A stretch of DNA of 64,000 bases from positions 84,803,574-84,867,573 of the forward strand of contig NC_087063.1 of assembly GCF_963678635.1 (NCBI RefSeq). The letters are read 5' to 3'. Below are positions 13,736 through 24,246 of the stretch, piece after piece. The position numbers and the translations under genes are program-made. Below the pieces are notes generated by a model. That model was not told where the DNA came from. It worked only from the letters and a program-made list of their open reading frames with translations, and did not search any database. Position 1 is the stretch's first letter, and every line of letters starts with the position of its first letter. This DNA comes from Symsagittifera roscoffensis. Its lineage: Eukaryota; Xenacoelomorpha; Acoela; Convolutidae.

Positions 13736-16450
13736 GACTAAGGTAATCCGCGTATATATCCAAATGCATCAAGGTGAACTCCGAAGGATCGCTTAGGTTT
13801 TTGATTACCTGATGTCCCGCGACTTATTTCATTGCTTTTTTGTGGCACCATCCCGAATGCTTTCCCTGATATCACATTCAGCTTCATGCTCAAACTACTC
13901 GGTGCCTTCGTTTCTTCCACCTTCGATGCTTCAAAGGCATTGAGCTATTCTTGAGCTCTATCGTTCTTGAATTTGAGCTTGACTTTCTGTTCAATTTCTC
14001 TTGTCGCAAATTACTGTAAGGTACTACTTAGGGCTTCTCTTGCCGCTGCTTTATAGTCAATCTTAAAGTCATTTGCTGCGGTTCCAGGTTCTGGTTCACT
14101 CGTTTCTTCTAGCACGGCTTGCATTTTCTTCGTAGCCATCTCTTGTGGTTTCTCATGCCTCCGGGCTTCCGCCAGACTCATCAGGCATGCGTTGCTCGCT
14201 TTGACACCCGATAAAGCTTCTTCATGACTTGGGTGCTTGATGTATGCCACAGCATCCCAAAATCGTGGACATTCCGATTTAAAATGGCCCTCCAAAAGAA
14301 ACACCTGGGACCGAATCTTGCAAGTACTCCTCTCATGAAGTCTTCATGATCGATTTCTGATGCATCTTCATCCTCCAGACTAAAACCGATCGTGTTCATG
14401 CCTTCTTTGTAGGTTGGGCATGCTGATACATGATGAATTGTCGAACTGCAAATTGCACAAGAGCGTCTCTTGTCCGTGTCCTCCCTAGGTTTGTACCAGT
14501 TGTTAACCTGGTTAGCAGGTCCACTGTTAAAACTGACTTAACTGTTTTGGTAATAACCTGATCTCATAGGATGTCTAAGCAACAGATATTCCTTGGATTC
14601 AAATCGCATTTCCTCCGGCGTAGGCGCATTGGTTGAAACAGGTGTGTAATTCGTTGCTCATCTTGTCCTAAGTTCATCGTTCTTCACACCATCTATGAAA
14701 TTTTCATGCTACTGCCAAGTTCATCCTGCTGTTTGACTCGTTCGGTTGACTGCGCCTTCTAAGCCTTTCTAAGCCATCCAAGAATTTGTCAATAGTTTCA
14801 TCTTCGCGTTGCCTTCGTTTCTCGAAGCGTATCATCGCTTGGTGTCCTTGCATCCCTGAGCCAAAACGATTCAACAGGATTTCGAAGATTTTCTTGGCTG
14901 TTTCCCAGTGGTATTACTTTTTGGCCATCGCGCAATTCAGGGCTGTCCCTTCTAGGTTGCTGGTGAGCGCACTACATTCTTGTCTTTCGGTCAAGTCTTC
15001 TTCCTCAAAACGCAGCGCTTCATGACCTCTATCCAGGTGTCTATACAGCCGTCAGATTCGTCCTTGTAGCTTCTTGGTTTCTTAAATACCCTTCTGGTCT
15101 TTTCGCTTGGTTCACTGGTCCTAAATTACCACGTGAGGAAAATTTCCAAGGACCTGTTTAGAGGTTCAAACGCTGTGGCCAATACTGTAGCATCACGTGA
15201 ATGTCACACTTGATCGTTATTATCCGTTTCCGTTCTCTCCGAATCGCTGGGCTGAGATCTTCCTTGATTCGAGTGGCTCCAGCTTGTGGAGTTTCCTCTT
15301 CCAGTCGCACTCACTTCTCGCCTAGGTCATTCACCCGAGAATGTCCTGCTGCCAGTAGAACCTCCTCTGGTATTCGTTGGAACCTCGGCCTGTTATCCGC
15401 GGTGGCATTGCTGGATGAGTTGCCCTTTCTCTTAAAGATCCATGGGTCCTTCCTCTGTTAGGATGGCTGTTGAAATTCAATCTCCTAAGTTTGTTAGCCT
15501 CTCGCAAGTGTGCTCCTCTATTCCTTGAGCTGCTCCTGTTTTTTTCCCAAGAGATCATCTAGCCTATTCATGATAGCTTGAGTGCCTCTTTCCATCATTG
15601 CGTCTATTCTTGTGTCACCTCTCGAACGCCTCTCTCTTTCTTCAGTCTCCCTCATCTTTCTCGAGAAGCTTTTGGCCACGTATTCATCCGTCCTTTTCTT
15701 CAAAAGTTTTTCGCTTCTGCTGACTTTTTGTCTGTTGCGGCTGATCTCTTCCCGCAGGCTTTCTCTCTCGACGTGAACTGCTCTCTCCAGTTCACTTATT
15801 CTTAAGGACATCTGTTCATTTTGCTCACATATGCTGTCCACAATCCTCGTCAAACCCTCTTCTATCATCGCCCTGTTGTCTACTAATGGTGTAACTAGTG
15901 GTCGCATCACCTATTGGTTCGTGGCAGTTTAGTGCTAGTTGAGATACAAGTTTTACCTCTCTGACTCGAACTTTTTTCATAATCCGCCTCTGGTTCCGCT
16001 GGCGTGTTTCCTGACCCTGTTTTCCCATATTTTCCGGATTGATCTACTAAGTTGGTCGTGGTCATGATCTCACTCGACCGTTGCATTCCATCAATTGTCT
16101 TCTATAAGTTTCTGAGCGCACCAAACCAATCCGAATAGCCAGACTGCATGTTTGTGGACGCCTCGTTCTCATGTTTTGAACTGTTCGGGCTTACTTGAAA
16201 CTCAAAGTCATCAATCTCTTCGTTATCTTCCTCCTCTTCTTGAGTGTCTACTTCATCACTTGTTCCCGTTCCCACAGTAAAAGTGAAAGAAATTTCCCAA
16301 AGTGTTCTTGACTCGTTCCGAAAACGAGGAGGACGTTACAACTTTGTCTGTCAACCAACGCGTCATGGTATTGTCAGTAGGTGATCCTGCTGCTGCTGCT
16401 GCTGCATTTTCAGTCGAAATGTCGGACAGTTCCGACATCTCCTCTCGATC
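13736..16450 (-). pseudogene. Decayed antisense gag, unit 3
   Basis: Third copy of the gag remnant. A two-base shortening of a T run near 15540 changes the local frame relative to units 1 and 2. Otherwise it carries the same disabling changes. Confidence 0.85.
16387..16404 (+). repeat. (CTG)6 trinucleotide run
   Basis: Unit 3 version, giving an 8-7-6 series along the array. Confidence 0.95.
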
Positions 16451-16870
16451 TAGCTTTTATTGTTTTACCAGTATCATAGTAACCGAGGTATCACTAAAAG
16501 TATCATAGTAACCTAGCTTACAGTCAGGAGTGCCTTCATCACCAATTCCAGTCAAAATCTTTGGAAATTTCTAGACATGGAAGTGATATTGATAAAAGAA
16601 GATGACAAGTGTTGATGTCCTTACAATTAAAATCGTTACGGGTTACGTTTCTTCAATAAGAACACCCAGCTCGACACAAGAATTTCAATTTTTGATTTCA
16701 GTTTTTGAAATTAAACATCTCGTGCAGCCTCAATAAAGAAAATATCTATATATTATGTCAATAAAGAAATTTGATTCAATATAAAATACGTACCTCCAGC
16801 TTTAGCTGGCCCCTAGTTGTTATTCATCGAGACATACGAAAGTTTCGGTTCACCTAGTTTTTTCAACATA
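16451..16870. repeat. Spacer with hairpin repeat (unit 3)
   Basis: Copy of the 3937-4356 spacer, directly upstream of the 5' LTR of the complete element. Its last bases, ACATA, are the 5' flank of that LTR. Confidence 0.7.
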
Positions 16871-17779
16871 TGTGACATTCGACCAGAATGGCCAAAATGC
16901 AATCTCTGCAGACTTCGAAATTTTAGCAGTGAACCTTCCAAGTTAATGATTTTGAAGGATTAACGACGTTATTCGGATGATTAGCAGAACGGTGAAGGTC
17001 AGGATATTCCCGTATTTTGAAATTTTAAATTTTCGAAGTGATGACGTAACATTTCTGAGAAATGCTGAAACGGCCATTTTTAACAAAAAACGAGTGAAAA
17101 AACACAACAACGTTAGTTGCGCTGACGAGAACAACGAGAATCGTGATTGAAAAACAGCAGCAGATTGCAGAGAACGTTCCGAGTTGCAACTATTGTGCTG
17201 CTACAATAGTTGCAAGGCCGTTGCAAACAACGGTGAAGGGTAAGAAACCAGCCTTCCGGATTAGGAAGAAATCAAGATCAACGGGCTTGATTCAGCGGAT
17301 TCAAGAATCCGGAAGGGTCTCGGGACGGAAAACTTTTATTGACTCATATGAACTTTTAGCATCCTGTCATGTCCTGACTTGAATTTAGTTGATATTTGGA
17401 TTAGTTTTGACAAGGATGAGGTGCTAAGAGTTGGGGGGAAAGGGTTGATCCATCTTCGATGGAGATGATGATTTTTATCTACTGAACAAAAACAATAGTA
17501 ATATAATAAGTAGTAGCCCTGTTTTTAGGAGTGACCTCGTGGTCTGGGGATACTGAGACCCAGCCATGAGCTCACTATCGATTCAGTTAATTTGAGCGTT
17601 CTGGTCGAAGCCGGAGAACAGTAACGTTTTCGTCGACCCGATGTTGGAAAAGACCACCGAAAAGTACTGGCTTGGTAGAGACGGTGAAAAACATGCAAAG
17701 CTCTGTTTAGACGCTAGCCAGTCGTCTTAAGACTTAGTTTTGTTATCCGTCGATATGTATCTTCCGGGCGAATGTTACA
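16871..17779 (+). mobile_element. 5' LTR of the giant element
   Basis: A 909 bp LTR with TGTGACATTCG and CGAATGTTACA ends. It differs from the 3' LTR mainly in a G run (6 against 18 G), a short indel near CACTATC and one or two substitutions. A donor-like AGGGTAAGAA lies at 17237-17246. I see no clear TATA box or AATAAA. Confidence 0.9.
17252..17316 (+). promoter_or_regulatory. Stem-loop module in LTR
   Basis: Outer arms CCTTCCGGATT (17252) and AATCCGGAAGG (17306) are perfectly complementary over 11 bp. They enclose an inner stem, ATCAAG/CTTGAT. The same outer/inner architecture recurs in the leader. Confidence 0.6.
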
Positions 17780-17932
17780 TGTATGTTTTTATGGCGCTCC
17801 TGGGTGTTATTCTTTTTTAACATCATGACCGGCAGAACCGTTAACGAGCACTCCGCGCCGAGCGGATGCTCACATTAACGCCCTTAATAGGCCTAAGCCG
17901 CCGGGGCGGAACGGTAGTTCGGAACGCGGAAG

Positions 17933-17997
17933 CCTTCCGGATTACCGTGAATAGTTTTTTAACTTCGTTAAGACCGAAAATTCACGAACCAGGAAGG
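17933..17997 (+). promoter_or_regulatory. Leader stem-loop module
   Basis: Arms CCTTCC and GGAAGG enclose GTGAAT/ATTCAC, and inside that TTAAC-TTC-GTTAA. This gives three nested stems. Confidence 0.55.
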
Positions 17998-18544
17998 GTG
18001 GGGGGAATCGCGAACCCCTCGTCCCCTGAGTGGTTTGTGACCAAAAACACTTAAAGATATAAGTAAAACCAAACAAAAAGTAGTATAGTACCCAAGAAAA
18101 ACAAATAACATAAAAAATAACCGAAAAAACCAAAAACAGTAAAAAAAGTAAAAAATCAGTAGAAATCATCCCCCCAGACAAGATGTGATTCAACCCCCCC
18201 GTTTGTTGTTGATAGATATATTGTTGGTACAGGCATTTATATCAAACAGGATCGTTACGATCAATTTTGTGGCCCGTTTGTGAGGCTTGTACTGTAGGGT
18301 TATTTGAGTATTTAAGCACGTTAATGATAAATTGCGCTCAATCCGGAGGGGTCAGCTGAATTGCGCTCAATTCGGAAGGGTGTTGGGTGAAGACCGATCC
18401 GGCAAGCAGTACAAGGAGCAACAAGAAGGGGCTCAACGACAACAACAATCGACTGTTGGGTATCGTTAACAAGTTTTGTATCCCTTTTGGTACGAAAAGT
18501 AAGATAGTAATCTGTGGGGGGCTCGACAGTGCTGCACTGTAGTA

Positions 18545-18613
18545 ACCCTTCACCGGACTGCGAATATCCGAGTTAAGCACCTTAATTCGGATAATAAACA
18601 AACCCGGAGGGGT
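18545..18613 (+). promoter_or_regulatory. Leader stem-loop module
   Basis: Outer arms ACCCTTCACCGG and CCCGGAGGGGT pair imperfectly. The inner hairpin pairs TATCCGAGTTAAG (18565) with CTTAATTCGGATA (18581) across a 3-base loop with one mismatch. Confidence 0.6.
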
Positions 18614-19023
18614 ATAGTATTACTAATATTGTTACTTATATAGCCTATATCAATAGTCTTATATCGTTTTTCAGTGAAAAACAACGAAAACAGACCGGTT
18701 TTTGGGGTCAAAATAGCGATATTTTGATCCCCCCCACAAGTCGCGATTTTTGAGATATCGATATTTTTTGAAACGGAAAAAAGCGCTAAGTTAGTGTGTT
18801 ACATCGTAACTGCACTACTGTAATAGGTAGAACCGGTTAACTTTAGTTCGGAAGTGGTTGGAACTAGTTTGGTACCAAAAACCAAATTTTCCCATTTTTT
18901 GATAGTAAGAAACACTATAAAATCAGAAAATTTTTTGAGATCTTTGAGTTAGGACAGTAAAAATAGTTGTTCGGACAACGTCGACTAGTGAATCTACGAG
19001 TTTTAAAACCCGCTACCCGAAAG

Positions 19024-19089
19024 CCTTCCGGGTTGCAGAGAAATCGAACATAACGTGTTTGATTTGGTGGATTCATCAATCCGGAGGGG
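19024..19089 (+). promoter_or_regulatory. Leader stem-loop module
   Basis: Outer arms CCTTCCGGGTT and AATCCGGAGGGG. The inner stem is AAATCGAACA/TGTTTGATTT, with a G-T pair. Confidence 0.55.
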
Positions 19090-19598
19090 TCCAGGTAGCA
19101 TAGTTTTTCGCAAATTTTTTCTACAAAAGCGTTTTAGATCGGGTCTTTTGCATTGAACTAGAAGAGTATAGGCCTTCCGAGCTCAGATCAATAATTTTTA
19201 GGTCGAAAGGACCAGATTTGCGGAAAAAGTTAGGCGGAACCTATAAGAGAGAAAATTTTTGAGTTTGGAAAAAAGACGTTTTGGTTAATAACTTTGGAAC
19301 TACAGAGCATATCGAGTCAATCTTGGTACCATTAGATCAGAAATTAGCTGAACTTACTAGTAGGAAAGAGAATTACTGGGAAAAGCGAGCGAGAAAATTT
19401 TTTGAGATTGTTTTTAGCAAATTACACAAATCCGGAGGGGTACACCCTTCACGTTTTATAAATTTTTCTGAAAAACCCTTATACCCCTACCAAAAGTTGA
19501 TAGCGATTGAACTAAGTAACTTAGGACAGTTCTAGACAAAAAGGGAGGGCTGAAGGCACAAGACAACCATAATAGAGTCGAAATTAGGCAAGTGATAA

Positions 19599-19656
19599 GA
19601 CCCTTCACCGTTAGTGTGAATTGTCAAATAAGTGCCTTAACTTCAATCCGGAGGGT
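19599..19656 (+). promoter_or_regulatory. Leader stem-loop module
   Basis: Outer arms GACCCTTCACC and AATCCGGAGGG flank a small inner hairpin, TTCAC/GTGAA. The outer pairing is weaker than in the other modules. Confidence 0.45.
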
Positions 19657-19787
19657 TCTAGGAAAGGACCATATACCCTTCCCAGTTAATTCAAACAGCA
19701 TAAAAGCAACGCAGAACGTATCCGGATGGGTATAAGCTGAAATTAAGATAACTACGAAAAGCTACTTTGACAGAGCTAAGGGCTCCC

Positions 19788-19973
19788 AATCCGGAGGGGT
19801 CGAAATTTTTCAAAGTCAGAGGGGTCCGAATCCGGAGGGATCTTATAGTTGCTAATTCGGAGGGGTCCAAATCCGGAGGGGTCTACTATTAACTAACTCG
19901 GAGGGGTCCCAATCCGGAGGGGTCCATATTCTGACAGTCCGGAAGGGTCCTATTTGTGCCAATCCGGAGGGGT
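19788..19973 (+). repeat. Cluster of AATCCGGAGGGGTC repeats
   Basis: Nine close variants of AATCCGGAGGGGTC, with spacing of 13-28 bases, at about 19788, 19816, 19829, 19854, 19870, 19896, 19911, 19936 and 19961. Further single copies lie upstream in the leader, mostly as the 3' arm of stem-loop modules. Confidence 0.85.
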
Positions 19974-20322
19974 ATTATTTTATTAAGGACTTAGGTAAAC
20001 GAAAGAAAGACTAAAAAGCGAGAGGTATTAGGTTATTAATACACAGGCTAGGTATCAGTGACTGCACTGGTAACTTGCCTTTCAAAAAGAACCAGTCTAA
20101 TACAAAACAGGTCCGAACTCGGATATTCGCGACACTAAGTCTAAATTAAAAAGAGCGTGACTCATTGGTGTGGATTGGAACATAATACGTTTTTGGGAAA
20201 AGTGACTGCCCTGAGGATTTTAGTAGGTCTAGCTCGGGAAGTCCGAAGGCAGATAGGTAACACAGTACTCGGTGGGTGCAATAGACCCCCACTTGAGAAA
20301 ATAACTGCCTTCAAAGTTTTGT

Positions 20323-20345
20323 CTGTTTGGTGCAGCACCAAACAG
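20323..20345 (+). promoter_or_regulatory. Perfect hairpin upstream of gag
   Basis: CTGTTTGGTGC and GCACCAAACAG are exact reverse complements around a single A. As RNA this would be a 10 bp stem with a CAG loop. It lies about 480 bases before the gag start, and its function is not known. Confidence 0.7.
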
Positions 20346-20829
20346 GGAAAGCTTTTTCTTTAAAAGACAGGTTCGACTATTGTACTGCGACCGACTAAGA
20401 GTACAAGACACATACGTTTTTTTATATATACATTCATATTGTGTCAATATATATTTTTTGTTTTTGATTTTAAATCAACCTAAACTGTGTTTGATTGGGT
20501 AGTGAGTACACTATCTTTTAAATTGACTGATAACATCATATTGTGCTAGTTTCCAGATCTTTGGACCGATAATCGGCTAGTGTGAATAAATTTTATACAA
20601 ACTGTACTCTGACAACATACAGGGATTCGTGGTCACTATTTAATAGAATCTGGTGAAATTTATTGTGTTGTGTCATTATTATTGTTAATAAAACTATAAG
20701 GTCTCTAGCAATTGAGTCAAGAGTAGGCATAGGAAAGTGACAAATAAAGAATGAGTTTAGACAAGTCAAGGATACCCAAAACGAGGTAATAGCTCTAGGA
20801 AATTCATACCTGAAAAGCAAAGAAAAACG

Positions 20830-23800
20830 ATGACCGATCCTTTTGTGGATTGGATCAAGCGATCCCGGTCTGACAAAAGGGGGACGGTTTCAGGCAGAAT
20901 GGTTGAAACGAGAAGTCAAAAGACCTCAGAAGAGCGAAGAGAACTGTTAGAAGTGGAGGTCAATACGGACCATACCATGAATGACAACCAGGAAGTAAAT
21001 GAACTGGAAGGGAGAGGCAGAAGGCTGGCGAGTGAATCTACCCCGGTAGAACAAGGCCATGATTTTGCCACTTCCACCGTGACATTGGATCGAGAAGAGA
21101 TGTCGGAACTGTCCGACATCTCAACTGAGGTAGCGGCAACGAGAAGATCTCCGACAGACAACACTATGATGGCAAGCGGAACTGGGAAACAAACGACATC
21201 ATCATCGTTCTCAGAAAGAATGAAGAACACCTTCGGAAACATCTTTCCATTCAGCATAGGAGGAGGAGCAGGAAACGATGGTGAGTCTCAGGAGGAAGAA
21301 GATGAAGAGGAGCAAGGGGACTCTGGATCTCAAGTAAGCCTCAATAGTTCGATCCAGGAGAGTGAAGCACACGTAGGAAGAGAGACTGGAACAATGGACA
21401 AATTTGGTGTAGTGACAACGATAAGCAAGGAGGCAAACACACCAGGCCAGTCAAAAGACTTCGCGATTAGAGCAAGTTCGGAGCCACAACCTGGTGAGAA
21501 TAAAACCAGAGGGCTCGGCAACGCGTTAATTGATCCTGAAACAAATAAAGAAGAGATGTTGAAATAGAGGGTCAAGGCCCGGATTTCGACAAGCACGAAG
21601 TTACCTGGGACCGACAGGGTTACACCACCACTAGTGACGCCACTCGTGGATAACGGGGCAGCACTAGAGGAAGCCTTAAACAACATAGTGGGCAGTTTAG
21701 GAGAACAAAACGAGCAAATGTCAATAAGGATGAGTGAACTAGAAAGAGCAGTTCACATTGAGAGGGAAAGGCTGCGGGAAGAAATAAACCGCAACAGACA
21801 AGAAGTTGACAGGAGCAAAAAACGCTTGAAAGAGAGAACGGATGAACACATGACGAGGAACTTGTCGCGAATGACAAGAGAGGCGGAACAGAGGGAGTTA
21901 CGCTTAAGAGCAGACGTGGAGAAGTTAAGAATTCAGCAAGAGCAGTCTCTTGGGACTCTTGACACAAAGATAGATGCGATGATGGAGAGGCGAACTCAGG
22001 CTATCATGGATAGGTTGGACGGGCTACTAAGCAGCAAGAGTGGACCAAAAGAAGGAGAACCGAATTCGGGAGGTCCCAGCAGGGAACCGAGGGTGAACTT
22101 CAATGAACATCAAATGAGGAAGACGTATGGATCCACTAGAGGCAGGGGCAGTTCATCAGGCTATGCCAAAAGGGATAATGGAGCATGGGGCCCGAACAAT
22201 AGAGCAAGTTCAACGGGGAACAGACAAACCTCTAACGAACGACCAACGCAAGGCACACATGCGACTGGGAGAAGTGATTCCGGCAACAGGGGGCATGCAA
22301 GCCCGAGGAGGAGTCATGTGGGCCAAGCGGGAAGCGCTCACGGTGATTCGGACTGTAGGGATGCACCGCACACAGAGCCTTCGACGAGGTGTGAGGACAC
22401 TCAAACGGGACACTCAAGGGATGCTACTGCAATGGCCACGGCATTTGAACCCCTGAACAGGTCTCTGGAGACATTCCTCACGAGGTTATCTAAAACCAAT
22501 GAACGCAGTGAGAAGTCCAGAAGAGTCTTTAAGAAGCCAAGATGCTACAAAGACGAATCTGATGGCTGTATTGATACCTGGATAGAGGTAATGAAGCTGC
22601 ATTTCGAGGAAGAGGACTTGTCTGAGAGACAGGAATGCAGCGCGCTCACCAGCAACTTAGAAGGGACAGCCCTGAACTGTGTCATGGCCAAGAAACAGTA
22701 TCAACGTGACACTGCAGAGAAAATCTTCGAAATCTTGTTAAACCGTTTCGGATCAGGGGTGCAGGGGCACCAGGCGATGATGCGCTTCGAGAAACGGAGG
22801 CAACGAGAGGATGAAACCATAGACAAGTTTCTCGATGATTTGGAAATGCTGAGAAGACGCAGCCAACCGGATGAGTCAAACCGAAGGATGAACCTGGCCG
22901 TAGCCTCAAAATTCATCGATGGTGTGAAAAATGATGAACTTCGTACGATGCTAGCAACGCATTACACACCACTATCAACTAATGCGCCAACACCGGAGGA
23001 GTTGAGGCTCAAATCAAAAGAGTATCTTTTGTTGAAACCTCCTTCGAGATCTGGATATTACAAGAACAATTATGGCAATTTTAACAACGGACCAGCAAAC
23101 CAAGGGAACAATTGGTACAAACCGAGGGATGACATGGACAAGAGACGTTCTTGTGCTAATTGCAGTTCAACAGACCATCATGTGTCAGCATGCCCAGCTT
23201 ACAAACAAGGCATGAAAGCAATAGGCTTTAGCCTCGAGGACGAAGATGCGTCAGAGTTGGATCATGAGGATTTCATGAGAGGAGTAATTGCGAAATTCGG
23301 CCCGAGGTGTTTCTTTTGTGACTTGGAAGGTCATTTTAAATCAGATTGTCCGCAATTCTGGGATGCAGTGGCAGACATCAAGCATCCAAGACATGAAGAA
23401 GCTTTGTCAGGAGTGAAAGCCAGTAAGGCTCGACTTTTGAGTGAAGCGGAGGCACGCAGAAAGGATAAACCTCAAGAGCTGGTGGCAAAGAAGATGCAAG
23501 CGGTAACAGAGGAAGCACGTGAACCGGAACCAGCAACTGCGGCCGATGACTTCAAAATCGATTATAGGGCAGCTGCGAGGGATGCTATAAATAGAGTACA
23601 GCAGGAACTAGTGACGAAAGAGATTGAGCAAAAGGTGAAACTCGAGCTGGAGAATGAAAAATTACAGGAGCAACTGAACGCCTTTGAAGCAACGGAAGTT
23701 GAAGAGGCAAAAGCACCAAGCAGCTTGAGCATGAAACTTAATGTTATCTCTGGTCAGAGGTTCGGTATGGCACCGCAAGGAAGTAAAATACAGTCGATAA

Positions 23801-24246
23801 TCTCGGTGGCAGGGCATCAGGTAATCAGAAATCTGAGTGAACCGTCTGAGTTCACTTTGATGCATTTGGACACATATGCAGACTATCTGAGGCAGATGGA
23901 GCCACGCACCGAGTCGAGGGCTGTGAGGGCACTACTAACCACGGGTGGCCCTCGCGTGAAGAAACTTCATGGACGCTACCTAGAAGTCTATGGGCCGTAT
24001 CAAGTGATGCTGAACGTGGATGGGATCAGTATCTACACCAGGACTTATGTAACAACAGATGATGACCAAATAGGGCAGATCTATTTGGGTGAAGAGGAAC
24101 TCAAAGTCCGCAGGATAGGCCATGACGCCATGATGGAACAAGACGCGGTACACATTGGATATGAAGCAGATGTGACAGCACACCTGCTCGACACCAACGG
24201 AAAAAAATCGGAGTCACAGGGCTTCTGGACACAGGAGCGGTGGTGA
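20830..24246 (+). CDS. Gag polyprotein, with one in-frame TAG
   Basis: Structural protein that would form the particle and bind the genomic RNA. The ATG at 20830 (context AACGATGA) is the first good start after the leader. In one frame for 1,139 codons, broken only by TAG at 21565-21567. The antisense relatives carry CAG at the aligned codon, so the TAG is probably a C-to-T nonsense change. Order: acidic, serine-rich N-terminus; long coiled coil around SELERAVHIERERLRE (about 21725-22040); Gly/Arg/Ser-rich linker; retrotransposon gag capsid-like region (about 22550-23050); two perfect CX2CX4HX4C zinc knuckles at 23152-23193 and 23308-23349; and a helical acidic segment leading to the protease. 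The frame ends at 24246, where protease continues in the -1 frame. Confidence 0.88.
24201..24207 (+). promoter_or_regulatory. Possible -1 frameshift site A-AAA-AAA
   Basis: In the gag frame the codons are GGA AAA AAA, so A24201 plus two AAA codons form a canonical X-XXY-YYZ slippery heptamer. A -1 slip here enters exactly the protease frame, seven codons before DTGA. The older antisense copy has no frame change at this point, so a one-base deletion is the alternative explanation. Confidence 0.5.

Larger units (their letters stand above)
1215..19986. repeat. Three-copy tandem array, 6.26 kb unit
   Basis: Three head-to-tail units at 1215-7476, 7477-13735 and 13736-19986 are almost identical. 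Each contains antisense gag debris, a 420 bp spacer, an LTR and about 2.2 kb of LTR-element leader. The left edge lies inside the old antisense gag and the right edge inside the leader of the giant element. The native left flank reads GACTAAGGTAA and the native right flank reads GACTTAGGTAA, so the junctions sit in 10 of 11 bp of microhomology. Differences between units are mostly single substitutions and run-length changes, which points to recent amplification. Collapse or expansion by the assembler cannot be excluded. Confidence 0.9.
17780..20829 (+). promoter_or_regulatory. Long structured leader of the giant element
   Basis: 3.05 kb separate the 5' LTR from the gag ATG and contain no convincing gene. 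Just after the LTR comes TGTATGTTTTTA and then TGGCGCTCCTGGG. The latter begins with TGG like a tRNA primer-binding site, but it lies about 12 bases from the LTR edge, so priming is unresolved. Modules of the form C/T-rich arm, inner hairpin, CCGGAGGGGT arm recur, followed by a cluster of the second arm at 19788-19973. The distal part (19987-20829) is not in the tandem array and has a strong hairpin at 20323. Structure of this density suggests roles in packaging, dimerisation or translation, which is inference. Confidence 0.7.
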
